In this document: piece by piece, positions 26,460 through 35,717 of the stretch | Layout of the letters: each line of letters starts with the position of its first letter | How positions within the stretch are numbered: the first letter of the stretch is position 1 | Origin: Candidatus Vecturithrix granuli | Lineage (GTDB): Bacteria > Moduliflexota > Moduliflexia > Moduliflexales > Moduliflexaceae | Reading direction: 5' to 3' | NCBI GenBank assembly: GCA_000739535.1 | Contig: DF820482.1 | Location: forward strand, 1 to 48,977 | Length of the DNA: 48,977 nucleotides | The notes under the pieces: model-generated | What the model was told of the DNA's origin: nothing | What the model saw: the letters and a program-made list of their open reading frames with translations, nothing else | The model's database searches: none | Made by a program: the position numbers and the translations under genes

Positions 26460-27488
26460 ATGAAAGAAGCCATGCTTTATACCAAACAGGCAGACCGACA
26501 GGTTGCCTGCCATCTTTGCGCCCATCGCTGCGTCATAGCCGAAGGGAAGTTCGGAATCTGCGGCGTGCGACAAAATCGCAATGGCGTCTTATACACACAG
26601 GTGTATGATAAAATTATTTCCGCCCATATTGATCCAATAGAAAAAAAACCCTTTTACCATGTTTTACCTGGCTCAGCTTCATTTTCGATTGCAACAGTGG
26701 GCTGCAATTTTCATTGTTTTCATTGCCAGAACCACGATATTGCTCAATTTCCCAAAGAACACCCTGGCGCAACGCTGCCAGGGTCGTCTATGGCTCCCGA
26801 GGAGATTGTCAACGCCGCAGTGCGTCATGGCTGTCAATCTATTGCCTATACCTATACCGAACCAACGATTTTTTTTGAACTCGCCTATCATACCGCAAAA
26901 ACAGCGCATGAGCGGGGGTTGAAGAATCTGTTTGTCACCAATGGCTACATGACCCGAGAAGCATTGGAAATGATCAGCCCCTATCTTGATGGCGCAAATG
27001 TGGATCTTAAAGGATTTGACGATCTAAGATACCGCAAGGTCTGCGGCGGCAAATTGGAACCGGTCAAAGAATCCATTCAACACATGCGCGAATTGGATAT
27101 CTGGGTAGAAGTCACGACGCTGATCATTCCGACTCATAACGATTCTGAGACTGAATTACGACAAATTGCGGCGTTTCTCGTTCAGGTTGATCCCAGCATG
27201 CCCTGGCATGTGAGCGCGTTTTATCCCCAATATAAGATGAGGCATCTCCCCCCCACTTCGCCAGCTATCATCCACAGGGCTGTTAAGATCGGCAAAGAGG
27301 AAGGCATACGTTATGTCTATAGTGGAAACATTCAGAGCGATGATACGGCCGATACCTGGTGTTATGCTTGCGGGAAACAACTTATTCAGCGGGCAGGCTT
27401 TGACGTCAGAGAAAACCATCTCGACTCAGGAAAGTGTCCAGCATGTCGGACGCCCATAGATGGGATTTTTGAAAGGAGAAGCGAGTAG
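26460..27488 (+). CDS. amrS: AmmeMemoRadiSam-type radical SAM protein (AmrS)
   Basis: This is an approximately 342-residue radical SAM enzyme. The CX3CX2C cluster that binds the 4Fe-4S centre is at Cys82, Cys86 and Cys89 (CNFHCFHC). An N-terminal CHLCAHRC segment with GICGVRQNRNG is the mark of the AmrS family, related to pyruvate formate-lyase activases. AmrS normally accompanies AMMECR1 (AmrA) and Memo (AmrB) proteins in a system of unknown chemistry; neither is in this window. I start at 26460 because family members begin MKEA-x-LY and CCAGGGAA precedes it; a GTG at 26391 would add 23 atypical residues. The stop codon lies inside the left arm of a long palindrome. Confidence 0.88.
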   Translation: MKEAMLYTKQADRQVACHLCAHRCVIAEGKFGICGVRQNRNGVLYTQVYDKIISAHIDPIEKKPFYHVLPGSASFSIATVGCNFHCFHCQNHDIAQFPKEHPGATLPGSSMAPEEIVNAAVRHGCQSIAYTYTEPTIFFELAYHTAKTAHERGLKNLFVTNGYMTREALEMISPYLDGANVDLKGFDDLRYRKVCGGKLEPVKESIQHMRELDIWVEVTTLIIPTHNDSETELRQIAAFLVQVDPSMPWHVSAFYPQYKMRHLPPTSPAIIHRAVKIGKEEGIRYVYSGNIQSDDTADTWCYACGKQLIQRAGFDVRENHLDSGKCPACRTPIDGIFERRSE

Positions 27489-27675
27489 CTGACAGGGTAG
27501 GTATAAATTGAGATACGCCCGTCTGGCGATCAATCGCCAGTCTCAAAGCTGAAGGACGCTGAAGCGCTTTCCGGAATTCAACAGCGGGCTTCAGCCTGCT
27601 TCAGCTTTGAGACCGGCCATTTATGGCTGGGCGGAGGAGACATCAGCACCAAATGCCTACCCTTGTCAGCTACTC
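27483..27675. repeat. Multi-branched palindromic element spanning both convergent gene ends
   Basis: Arms GAGTAGCTGACAGGGTAGG (27483-27501) and CCTACCCTTGTCAGCTACTC (right, ending 27675) pair over about 20 bp with one extra base. Inside are three hairpins: CTGGCGAT/ATCGCCAG (about 27533-27550), TCTCAAAGCTGAAG/CTTCAGCTTTGAGA (about 27541-27612) and GGCCAT/ATGGCT (about 27615-27630). The arms supply the TAG stop codons of both the amrS gene and the opposing epimerase gene. It can act as a bidirectional transcription barrier. Confidence 0.8.
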
Positions 27676-28650
27676 CCTACTCTCCCCATTTTCAGATCGA
27701 ATCCAATCAATCACTTCCTGCAATGTGATATCAAGCGATTTTTGAGGCGTAAAACCGATATAGCGTTGTAATTTCGAGACATCCGGCATGCGGCGCAGCA
27801 TATCTTCAAACCCTTCGGCGTAGGCCTGTTCATAAGGAACATATACCACTTCCGATTGGCTATTCGTCATGGTTTTGATTTTCTCTGCCAGATCTTCGAT
27901 GCTAATCTGCTCAGTACTGCCAACATTAAAAATCTCTCCAATCGCCTGGTCCTTTTCAAGCAACAATTTCAGCACGTGTACCACATCTGTTACATTCGTA
28001 AAACAGCGAGTCTGTTTGCCTGTGCCATACACTGTAATCGGCTCATTTTTAAGGGCCGCTCGTACAAAGCGCGGCACAACCATACCATAGCGCCCGGTTT
28101 GCCGCGGGCCAATCGTGTTGAATAACCGCACAACCACCATCGGCAGTTTGCGTTCTCTCCAATAGGCCAGAGCCAGAAACTCATCAATAGCCTTAGAGCA
28201 TGCATAACTCCATCGCCCCTTGGTAGTCGCGCCAAGCACAAGATCATCCTCTTCTGAAAATTGTTTTTTCATGCTTTTCCCGTACACTTCTGATGTTGAG
28301 GCGATCATCACTTTTTTACGTTTCAGGCTGGCATATTGCAACACTAATTCCGTACCGTAAATGTTGGTTTCAATCGTGTTGACCGGACTTTCAACAATCA
28401 GTTGGACGCCAACCGCCGCTGCTAGATGCACCACAACGTGACATTTATCAATCAATTCCCGCAATAGCTGGCGATTGGTGATTGTATCCAGATAATAGTG
28501 AAAATGCGGGTTCGGTTTCAGATGTTCAATATTTTCAATGCTTCCCGTTGATAAATCGTCAATCACAAATACCTGATATCCTTGCTGTAAGTATAATTCC
28601 GCAAGATGTGACCCGATAAATCCGGCTCCTCCGGTGATCAAGATTTTCAT
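27670..28650 (-). CDS. NAD-dependent epimerase/dehydratase (nucleotide-sugar, SDR family)
   Basis: This 326-residue enzyme belongs to the extended short-chain dehydrogenases. NAD-binding GGAGFIGSH occupies residues 7-15, and the acidic pair IDDLSTG follows. STSEVYGKS is at about 117 and the catalytic YxxxK is in YACSKAIDEF at about 149-153. It acts on UDP- or GDP-sugars, as UDP-glucose 4-epimerase, UDP-glucuronate decarboxylase or similar; subfamily cannot be fixed here. Its ATG overlaps the stop of the upstream glycosyltransferase by 4 bp, so both probably work in one surface-glycan pathway. Confidence 0.9.
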   Translation of the reverse strand: MKILITGGAGFIGSHLAELYLQQGYQVFVIDDLSTGSIENIEHLKPNPHFHYYLDTITNRQLLRELIDKCHVVVHLAAAVGVQLIVESPVNTIETNIYGTELVLQYASLKRKKVMIASTSEVYGKSMKKQFSEEDDLVLGATTKGRWSYACSKAIDEFLALAYWRERKLPMVVVRLFNTIGPRQTGRYGMVVPRFVRAALKNEPITVYGTGKQTRCFTNVTDVVHVLKLLLEKDQAIGEIFNVGSTEQISIEDLAEKIKTMTNSQSEVVYVPYEQAYAEGFEDMLRRMPDVSKLQRYIGFTPQKSLDITLQEVIDWIRSENGESRE

Positions 28651-29840
28651 GGACGCGCTCCTTGAGAAAGAGAATTTTCAACGTAGTGATAAACTTGCGC
28701 AGTCTTTTCCAGGTAGGCTTCGTAACTATATTTTTCCTCGCTCAGGCGCAGGGCATTCTCAGCCAGACGTTTTCCGAATTCCCGATCATTGATCAGTTTC
28801 AGAGTGCCTTCCGCAAAGGCCTCAGCGTTATTTTCAGTTAATACCGCGACTTCATCGTGCAGCACTTGTGTGTGCGTTAAAATATTGGTTGCTACAATGG
28901 GTTTGCCTGATTTCAAGTAGGAATAAATTTTTAACGGCGTATTTTTGCCGTCATTGCGCGGAGAAACTAAAATATCAGCCAGTTGCATGTATAAAGGCAT
29001 GTCTTCAACAGGCTGTTGTCCAAGAAAGTGGGTGATTTTATCCACGCCAAGCAATTTCGCAAATTCTCGTTTCTGCTCCACTTGTTCCGGTTGTCCGCCG
29101 ACAATTACATAGCGTACCTTCTCATAACATTTGGACACATGTTTTGCACTTTCCAGCAGCAAATCAATTCCCTGATACGGTTCCATCGTTCCGGTGTAGA
29201 GAATTACCACTTCGTTGCTGATGTCGAGTTTCTGCTGTAACGTCGTAATTTCATGTGGTTCCACGACACGATTGCCATCTGTGACTGGCACATTTTCAAT
29301 CACCAGATAGCGTGGATTGGAGTTGAGCTTTTCGACACGTTCCCCTAAATACGGGCAGATCACAATGGTTTTACTGGAATGTTTGAGCACCCATCTTTCT
29401 ATCGATTCCCCTAATTTAAACAGCATTGGTGAACGACTAATGCCGAAATTGCTCATTTGTTCGGGCAGACTGGAGTGCATATCATACACATGGGCATATC
29501 CAAAAAATTTGCGCAACAGAGATCCAACGATGACCGCTTCTTCATGGGTATGAATACAATCGTAATGGCGGGTCAACACCATCCAAAGCGCCTGAATAAA
29601 CAAGGGAATATCTAAAAGAATTTTGACAAAAGATGGGCCGATTTTGACATTATCCACAAAAGGTAATTTCAACGAGCGGTAAATAGTGACACGGGCAATG
29701 TCAACATTTTCGCCAATCGGATAGGTGATGAAATCCACCTCGTGCCCCAGCTTCGATAAGGCTTTCAGGCGATGGTATTCGCTGAACGGGGTTCCACGGG
29801 GTTGGAAAAACGGTTCGGGAGCAATCATTAAAATCTTCAT
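28647..29840 (-). CDS. Glycosyltransferase family 4
   Basis: This 397-residue GT-B glycosyltransferase has an N-terminal acceptor domain (MKILMIAPEPFFQPRGTP, typical of GT4) and a C-terminal donor domain. The donor domain holds ILYTGTMEPYQGIDLLLE, YVIVGG, and the EX7E-region segment LVSPRNDGKNTPLKIYSYLKSGKPIVATN. It should be cytosolic or peripheral on the inner membrane, transferring a sugar from a nucleotide donor. It is translationally coupled to the epimerase downstream. A weak promoter-like TTGACA lies upstream near 29920 on the minus strand, with no good -10. Confidence 0.92.
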   Translation of the reverse strand: MKILMIAPEPFFQPRGTPFSEYHRLKALSKLGHEVDFITYPIGENVDIARVTIYRSLKLPFVDNVKIGPSFVKILLDIPLFIQALWMVLTRHYDCIHTHEEAVIVGSLLRKFFGYAHVYDMHSSLPEQMSNFGISRSPMLFKLGESIERWVLKHSSKTIVICPYLGERVEKLNSNPRYLVIENVPVTDGNRVVEPHEITTLQQKLDISNEVVILYTGTMEPYQGIDLLLESAKHVSKCYEKVRYVIVGGQPEQVEQKREFAKLLGVDKITHFLGQQPVEDMPLYMQLADILVSPRNDGKNTPLKIYSYLKSGKPIVATNILTHTQVLHDEVAVLTENNAEAFAEGTLKLINDREFGKRLAENALRLSEEKYSYEAYLEKTAQVYHYVENSLSQGARP

Positions 29841-29944
29841 GATCCAAACTTCCTTTACGTAATATAAATTGATCTTTGCAATGTTCGAGTTATTCCAATC
29901 AGTATTTTGTGTCTGAATCTGTCAAGAAAAAGCCTTCATCTTCT

Positions 29945-31195
29945 TTAAGGCGCAATCGGAATGCGAAGCAGCGTAAAGGGGGCAAGCTCATGCTCTGCCG
30001 CGATCAGAATATTTTCTGCGCCGCCGTGTGCTGCTGAAATAGGCTGACGATTCAGATCATACATTGCTGTCAGTGTTTGCGATACAACGCTTTGCGGCGA
30101 CACAAATTCGACCTTATCTTCAGGGCGAAGCTGATTTTTGACTTCAATTTCGGCCAAACGTTCTGCCGGATGATATGTTCGGACAATTCCGCCAAATTGA
30201 TAACGGGAATAGAACGAATGTCCCAATTCGTAATTTTGACGAACTTCTTCAGGCAATTGAATCAGAAATCCGGCCATCAATCCCCGATTTGCCGTGGCAT
30301 GAATATCGTCAAACACAGCAGCATCAACGCTCTGCCCTTGCAACATTCTATCAATCGCTCTGCGATACGCTCGCCCAATATGCGCAAGATAGTACACCGA
30401 TTTTGTGCGGCCTTCGACTTTCATTCTGGAAACCCCGGCCTCCCAAAGGTCCTGAAGGTATCCGATTGCGCATAAATCCTTTGAATTGAGGATATAGGTG
30501 CCATGTTCATCTTCCTCAATGGGAAACAATTCTCCCGACCGTTCCGCCTCTTCCAGTGCATACGCCCGACGGCCTTCCCACACCTTGAACTTCCAGCGGC
30601 AGCTATTTGTACAGACGCCCAGATTCGCTTCACGGTGAGCCAGGTAACTTGACAACAAGCAGCGGCCGGAATAAGAAATGCACATCGCTCCATGTACAAA
30701 GACTTCAAGCTCCATATCCGGAATCTGCGCATGAATTTCTTTGATTTCTGCGATAGAAAGTTCCCGCGGTAAAATGATCCGTTGAATCCCCTGGGTTTTC
30801 CAAAATTGAACTGCCGCCCAGTTCATGGTATTCGCTTGCGTCGAAAGGTGGAGGACAATATCTGGAAATTCTTGACGCGCCAGCATGATCAGACCCGGAT
30901 CAGACATGACAATCGCGTCCGGTTTCAGAGGAATTAAGGCGCGGAGAGCATCGAGGGACGAAGCAATCCGCGTATTCCTGGCAAAAATATTGAGGGTGAC
31001 ATACACTTTTACGCCGCGTTCATGAGCATATTCAATGCCTTCCGCCAGTTGTTCCTGAGTGAAACTATTGGTTCTGGCGCGTAATGAAAACCTGGGCATA
31101 CCGGCGTAAACGGCGTCGGCTCCGTAGGCGCAGGCAAATTGTAATTTTTCTAAAGTTCCGGCCGGTAAAATCAGTTCAGGCCTCACATTATCCAT
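29945..31195 (-). CDS. Peptidase U32 family protein (TrhP/YegQ-like)
   Basis: This 416-residue protein opens with PELILPAGTLEKLQFACAYGADAVY, the U32 start, and carries the family signature EVFVHGAMCISYSGRCLLS followed by NLGVCTNSCRWKF. The cysteines at these sites are those proposed to hold an iron-sulfur cluster. U32 members called TrhP/YegQ take part in forming 5-hydroxyuridine at tRNA position 34. Others (RlhA, UbiU/V) hydroxylate rRNA or ubiquinone precursors, and some are annotated as collagenases. TrhP is the best match in length and N-terminus, but not certain. It lies downstream of ftsH on the same strand, separated by a hairpin. Confidence 0.85.
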   Translation of the reverse strand: MDNVRPELILPAGTLEKLQFACAYGADAVYAGMPRFSLRARTNSFTQEQLAEGIEYAHERGVKVYVTLNIFARNTRIASSLDALRALIPLKPDAIVMSDPGLIMLARQEFPDIVLHLSTQANTMNWAAVQFWKTQGIQRIILPRELSIAEIKEIHAQIPDMELEVFVHGAMCISYSGRCLLSSYLAHREANLGVCTNSCRWKFKVWEGRRAYALEEAERSGELFPIEEDEHGTYILNSKDLCAIGYLQDLWEAGVSRMKVEGRTKSVYYLAHIGRAYRRAIDRMLQGQSVDAAVFDDIHATANRGLMAGFLIQLPEEVRQNYELGHSFYSRYQFGGIVRTYHPAERLAEIEVKNQLRPEDKVEFVSPQSVVSQTLTAMYDLNRQPISAAHGGAENILIAAEHELAPFTLLRIPIAP

Positions 31196-31212
31196 TTTTC
31201 CACCACTGCGAG

Positions 31213-31243
31213 AAACCAGGTTTTTTCAAAAAACCTGGTTTCT
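31213..31243 (-). repeat. Dispersed hairpin GAAACC-AGGTTTTTT after ftsH
   Basis: GAAACCAGGTTTTTT pairs perfectly with AAAAAACCTGGTTTC around a 2-nt loop, the most perfect member of the dispersed hairpin family. It touches the ftsH stop codon and lies 17 bp before the U32 gene. It may terminate or attenuate between the two. Confidence 0.75.
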
Positions 31244-33149
31244 ACGCCTCTTGCCCCTCCGGAAGAGCTTGAATTTCGGCTTTGCCCATAATTTTCCGTA
31301 AAGCTGCCCCTTCAACCACTTCCTGCTCCATCAAGAGTTGATAGAGATCTTCTAACACCTGGCGTTTCTCATTCAGAATCTGTTGGACACGTTGATGTGC
31401 CTTGTTGAAAATATGTTCAACTTCCTCGTCAATTTGTTTAGCCTTTTCCTCGCTATAATCCCGGGGAGATGCGGCCATTTGCGTTTCCAGAAAAACGGAA
31501 CGGCGTTCCTTCTCAAAAGTGCGCAACCCGAGCTTTGCGCTCATGCCATATTCCGTCACCATACTTCTGGCAATGTCTGTCGCACGTTGCAAATCGTTTT
31601 GCGCCCCGGTCGAGACATCCGCAAACAGAATTTCTTCGGCCACACGCCCGCCTAAGAGGACGCAGAGTTTATCTTCAAGTTCTGAGCGCGTCATCAGATA
31701 GCGATCATCAGTTGGAAGCTGCTGGGTATAGCCCAATGCGGCAATACCACGCGGAATAATGGAGACTTTGTGCACCGGGTCGCCGGTGGGCACGGATTCA
31801 GCGACAATGGCATGACCGGCTTCATGATAGGCTACAATGGTTTTCTCTTTTTTGCTGATCATGCGATTTTTCTTTTCCAGGCCACCGACAATCCGGTCAA
31901 CAGCCTCGTCAAACTCATGCATTCCCACATGATCTTTATTTCGCCGGGCTGATAACAAGGCCGCTTCGTTCACCAGGTTGGCTAAATCAGCCCCGACAAA
32001 GCCAGGGGTTCGGGCGGCGATCACATCCAAATCCACATTGTCAGCGAGTTTGACTCCACGCGTGTGCACAAGTAAAATCGCTTTACGTCCTTTGACATCG
32101 GGGCGATCCACCGCCACCTGACGATCAAAGCGTCCGGCGCGTAACAAAGCCGGGTCCAGGATTTCAGGGCGGTTTGTGGCGCCCATAATAATCACCCCGG
32201 TATTCGGCGCAAACCCATCCATTTCGACCAGGAGTTGGTTCAAGGTTTGCTCGCGTTCATCATGCCCTCCCATCGGGTTGATCCCACGGGCTTTTCCCAG
32301 AGCGTCAAGTTCATCAATAAACACGATACATGGGGCGTGCTCCAGGGCTTGCTTAAACAGGTCGCGTACGCGCGAGGCCCCGACACCAACAAACATTTCC
32401 ACAAAATCAGACCCACTCATACTGAAAAATGGCACCTGAGCTTCTCCGGCAACTGCCCGCGCAAGTAACGTTTTTCCGGTGCCAGGAGCGCCTATCAGTA
32501 ATACGCCTTTGGGAATCTTGCCCCCAAGCTGCTGAAATTTTTCAGGCGTTTTTAAAAACTCGACCACCTCTTGCAATTCTGCTTTCGCCTCATCAATACC
32601 GGCGACATCCGCAAAGGTGGTTTTGGTTTCATCTTCAGCAAAGAGTTTGGCTTTACTCTTGCCAAAAGACATCATCGCGCCGCCTGGCCCCATGCGTTTA
32701 AAGGCCCATTGCCAGATCAGAAAGAAAATCGCCAATGGAACGATCCACGATAAAATTGCGCCGATCACTTTGTTTTCGTATTTTCCTGAATAATCGACCC
32801 TCTGGGCATCCAATTGTTCGACTAACTTCGGATCATCGACGCGAATGGTCACAAACGATTGACCGTTAGCGAATGCGCCCTGAATTAATTGCGGAGTAAT
32901 ATTGACATATTTGATCTTTCCTTCAGATAACGACTTTTTGAAGGCTCCATACGTAATATTCTGCACCGTACCTGATAAAAATATTTGCTGAATCAACGAC
33001 AGTACAAAAAACACAATAATGACATACCAGATGGTAAAATGAGTACGTTTGGGGATTTTGACTTTCTTCTTGCGGCTATCCGGTTTAATATCCAATTGCT
33101 TACAAATCCACTCTTTGAGATGAAACTGATTATTCGAATTGTCCGGCAT
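31242..33149 (-). CDS. ftsH: ATP-dependent zinc metalloprotease FtsH
   Basis: This 635-residue inner-membrane protease has two transmembrane helices (about 40-58 and 128-147) around a periplasmic domain. The AAA+ module has Walker A GAPGTGKT at 220-227, Walker [10 protein letters not shown] and the second region of homology. The M41 domain has the zinc motif HEAGH at 442-446 with the third ligand Asp near 520. It degrades membrane proteins and some regulators. The start has CGGAGGAAG just upstream. The N-terminal cytosolic part of about 35 residues is longer than in E. coli. Confidence 0.97.
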   Translation of the reverse strand: MPDNSNNQFHLKEWICKQLDIKPDSRKKKVKIPKRTHFTIWYVIIVFFVLSLIQQIFLSGTVQNITYGAFKKSLSEGKIKYVNITPQLIQGAFANGQSFVTIRVDDPKLVEQLDAQRVDYSGKYENKVIGAILSWIVPLAIFFLIWQWAFKRMGPGGAMMSFGKSKAKLFAEDETKTTFADVAGIDEAKAELQEVVEFLKTPEKFQQLGGKIPKGVLLIGAPGTGKTLLARAVAGEAQVPFFSMSGSDFVEMFVGVGASRVRDLFKQALEHAPCIVFIDELDALGKARGINPMGGHDEREQTLNQLLVEMDGFAPNTGVIIMGATNRPEILDPALLRAGRFDRQVAVDRPDVKGRKAILLVHTRGVKLADNVDLDVIAARTPGFVGADLANLVNEAALLSARRNKDHVGMHEFDEAVDRIVGGLEKKNRMISKKEKTIVAYHEAGHAIVAESVPTGDPVHKVSIIPRGIAALGYTQQLPTDDRYLMTRSELEDKLCVLLGGRVAEEILFADVSTGAQNDLQRATDIARSMVTEYGMSAKLGLRTFEKERRSVFLETQMAASPRDYSEEKAKQIDEEVEHIFNKAHQRVQQILNEKRQVLEDLYQLLMEQEVVEGAALRKIMGKAEIQALPEGQEA

Positions 33150-33293
33150 ATTCTTCCTCCGTTTCTTTTTGTATAATATGAGTATTCAGTTCAATATCAC
33201 TTAATAAAATATACTAAAACAGGAGTAGCAAAAGTAGTCAAGAAAATTAGTTCATCTGAGAATACTTGTAGTTACGAGAATAGTCAAATATCC

Positions 33294-33323
33294 TTGACAA
33301 CTTTTCCTGATGTGGCGTAAATT
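33294..33323 (+). promoter_or_regulatory. Sigma-70-type promoter for mbtH
   Basis: TTGACA (33294-33299) lies 18 bp before TAAATT (33318-33323). It would give a leader of about 110 nt that contains the dispersed hairpin at 33368. Confidence 0.45.
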
Positions 33324-33367
33324 GTACTTTGTGGATGCAAAAAACTTTTTGCATAAGAAGATGCCGA

Positions 33368-33401
33368 GAAAAACCGGGTTTTTTGAAAAAACTCGGTTTT
33401 T
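33368..33401 (+). repeat. Dispersed hairpin in the mbtH leader
   Basis: GAAAAACCGGGTTTTTT pairs with AAAAAACTCGGTTTTT around a very short loop. The ATG of mbtH follows 74 nt after the hairpin start. The bases between (ACGAAATTTTTATTTA, then GGGAGAAA) closely resemble those in front of dctM. Confidence 0.75.
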
Positions 33402-33441
33402 ACACGCATACACGAAATTTTTATTTATCAGGGAGAAACAG

Positions 33442-33657
33442 ATGTCACAAGACATGTATGAAGATCACATCACGTATAATGTGGTGGTAAATCACGAAGA
33501 ACAATATTCCATCTGGCCGGTCGAGAAAGATATGCCTTTGGGATGGAAGGCGGTCGGAAAAACCGGTTCGAAAGCCGAATGTTTAGCGTATATCAAAGAG
33601 GTTTGGACGGACATGCGCCCCCTGAGTTTACGTAAGGCAATGGAGGAGAAGATGTAA
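33442..33657 (+). CDS. MbtH-like protein
   Basis: This is a 71-residue protein with an almost complete MbtH signature: [33 protein letters not shown] and [11 protein letters not shown], including the conserved tryptophans. MbtH proteins bind and activate adenylation domains of nonribosomal peptide synthetases. No synthetase, thioesterase or siderophore gene is present within 15 kb on either side, so this copy is an orphan that must act on a synthetase elsewhere. GGGAGAAA lies just before the ATG; a longer frame from 33310 would run through the promoter and hairpin and is rejected. Confidence 0.93.
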   Translation: MSQDMYEDHITYNVVVNHEEQYSIWPVEKDMPLGWKAVGKTGSKAECLAYIKEVWTDMRPLSLRKAMEEKM

Positions 33658-33702
33658 ATGCGTATGCTCTGCCTGGTACGCGTTTGACAATACTTCTGCC
33701 CA

Positions 33703-35256
33703 TTAAATATAGTTCTTTGCCAGGGGCCAAATCTCATCGAGCGGCTGACGTAACCCTCGACCGATATAAATCGGCAGGTTATTTTCGTAGGGCATACAGT
33801 ATTCACAGGTGAACACCGCTGCCTGTCGGACGTCCGTATAGATTTGTTGGAGTTGTGTGAGATTTCCGCCAACATGGATCATCACTTCACCGCTGGCCTC
33901 GCCCGGTCCCCAGAGCCAGTAATTGTTGTGACCACTGATTGCGCGGGGCAGGCCATATTGAGTGCCGAAAAAATCAATCGCTCCGGCTTCGCCGTAATTT
34001 TCGATAAAAATACCACAGATCGCTTGTTCCTGCGGAGAAAGAGACTGGTACACGCGCGCGACGGCTGCCGCCATCTCCGGCCAGCCATACCGGTCGGCAT
34101 AGTGTTGCGGGAGTTGGCCGAGCGCAGTCTTCTCCTCTGACGACGGAGCAATCCCAAGTTTCGCCTGATAGCGGATATATGTCTCTACCGGCAAAACAGG
34201 CAGAACCAAAGGCAGGGTAATCAGACCTCCGATAAGCAGCAGAATGAGACTGAGCGGTTTTAACCAGGGGCGGCGGCGATAACGTGTGAGTTGTTCGATG
34301 ACAATTGCTCCGGCCGCAAAGAGCATCGGATACGCGGGGGCCAGATAATAATCGCGGCTGGCACCATTGAAGAACAGGAAGAGAAATACAGCGATATAGA
34401 TCCAGCCGAAAATTTGGAATCTTCTGAGCGGCTTGAAGCCAAAATAGGCGTACAAACCACTCAGCCAGATCGGCAGCGTGAAAGGGTGCATCCCCAATAT
34501 TTGCCCGCCAAAAAACTCCAGTGGAGATTTCAACACCATTTTTAGAGAGGCGGCTCGCTGCATAAACTCCAGGGTCGGCCAGTCATAAGCGATTTGCCAG
34601 AGAACATGCGGCAGAAAAAGCATAAAGGCAATTGCCGCGGCGATCCAGGGCCATTTTGTGAGAAAATACCGGCGCAGCGGCGTCAGCAGCAAACCGATGG
34701 TCAGGCCGAACCCAAACCATAACATGCTGATTTTGTTCAACAAGCCTAAACCGAGCACAAATCCCAGGAGCAGCCACCAACGAGGGTTGTGCGTCTTAAT
34801 CAGCCGCGCCAGAATGTAAACGCTGAGCACCCAGAAGAGATGATCGAAACTGTTCATGGAATAAAATCCATGGATCGCCAGGAACAGCGGCGCAATGCTC
34901 ACGGCCAGAGCTGCCAGAACTTGCGCAAATCGTCGTCCGCCAAACTCGCAGGCAATCAGCCCCGTCCACCAAACCACCAATGCTCCGGCAATGGCCGGCA
35001 GCAGCCGTAACGCCGGTAACGAGTCTCCCAGAAATGTCCGCGATAGCCACAGCAGCCCAATTGATAGCGGAGGATGGTCAACATATCCCCAGGCTAAATG
35101 GTCTGCACAGGCCAGATAATAGAACTCATCGCGGAAATACCCGTATCCGCCCGAAAAATTCACACCCACATGCAACAGAAATTTGCCTGATACAACTGCC
35201 AATAAAGCAATCGTATCATAAAAACGCTCTGATTGAACATCCGATCTTCGTATCAT
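33703..35256 (-). CDS. GT39-family membrane glycosyltransferase (ArnT/PMT-like)
   Basis: This 517-residue integral membrane protein has about ten to twelve hydrophobic helices in the first 365 residues and a soluble periplasmic tail (about 365-517). The first periplasmic loop has the acidic pair of the fold in YFRDEFYYLACADHLAWGYVDHPPL, followed by DHLFWVLSVY. Such GT-C enzymes use a polyprenyl-phosphate sugar to glycosylate lipids or proteins. The substrate is unknown. It is convergent with mbtH and transcribed alone. Confidence 0.88.
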   Translation of the reverse strand: MIRRSDVQSERFYDTIALLAVVSGKFLLHVGVNFSGGYGYFRDEFYYLACADHLAWGYVDHPPLSIGLLWLSRTFLGDSLPALRLLPAIAGALVVWWTGLIACEFGGRRFAQVLAALAVSIAPLFLAIHGFYSMNSFDHLFWVLSVYILARLIKTHNPRWWLLLGFVLGLGLLNKISMLWFGFGLTIGLLLTPLRRYFLTKWPWIAAAIAFMLFLPHVLWQIAYDWPTLEFMQRAASLKMVLKSPLEFFGGQILGMHPFTLPIWLSGLYAYFGFKPLRRFQIFGWIYIAVFLFLFFNGASRDYYLAPAYPMLFAAGAIVIEQLTRYRRRPWLKPLSLILLLIGGLITLPLVLPVLPVETYIRYQAKLGIAPSSEEKTALGQLPQHYADRYGWPEMAAAVARVYQSLSPQEQAICGIFIENYGEAGAIDFFGTQYGLPRAISGHNNYWLWGPGEASGEVMIHVGGNLTQLQQIYTDVRQAAVFTCEYCMPYENNLPIYIGRGLRQPLDEIWPLAKNYI

Positions 35257-35717
35257 ATAGACATCCTAAATGATTCGTGTCTCGACTTCGCTCGATAACC
35301 GCCCGGACACTGAGCGGAGTCGAAGTGTCATGACACAACTCACATAGGATCACTATAGAGCTATGTGAATGACCATGTACCTGCGTACATAGCAATTCAT
35401 CCTGAGCATTTCACAAAAGTTGTTTCTGCAAATGATTCTGTATCGGAGTGCGAAAGTTCTACTTTCGCGCGTGTACAGGCGATAGAAAGCTGACAGGCGA
35501 AAGCAGAACATTCGTTCAGCCAGCGAGCACAGAATTATTTACAGCAACCAAAATTTGAACATCGAGTGACATGATATAATCGAGACTACAGGATGAAAGA
35601 GCAAGAAAAAGTCAAAAAAATTCTGTTATAGTGAACAAGAAACTTGACAAAATTTTCAATCGTTTAAATATCTACTAGTCTATTAGTTAACTAGTCTATT
35701 TTTATCTAGTCAAGATC
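35257..35717. other. Intergenic region with several hairpins and the promoter of the FadR-type regulator
   Basis: The region contains four palindromes. They are CGACTTCGCTC/GAGCGGAGTCG (35283-35322), CACATAG/CTATGTG (about 35341-35367), CATGTAC/GTACATAG (about 35373-35391) and GCGAAAGT/ACTTTCGC (about 35460-35478). The last belongs to a degenerate copy of the 2471 palindrome. No gene is visible. The final 80 bp hold a promoter-like TTGACA (35644-35649) and the repeated operator-like sites. Confidence 0.6.
35675..35711 (+). promoter_or_regulatory. Triple CTAGTC direct repeat, candidate operator of the GntR-family regulator
   Basis: CTAGTC occurs at 35675, 35691 and 35706, 16 and 15 bp apart; the first two sit in the longer repeat ACTAGTCTATT. 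The array starts about 25 bp after a TTGACA -35 box and ends 7 bp before the regulator's ATG. This placement suits autoregulation. Confidence 0.5.

Noticed and set aside
33310-33441. N-terminal extension of the MbtH protein by 44 codons.
   Set aside because: It would translate the hairpin leader and part of the promoter; MbtH proteins are about 70 residues and a good ribosome-binding site lies directly before 33442.
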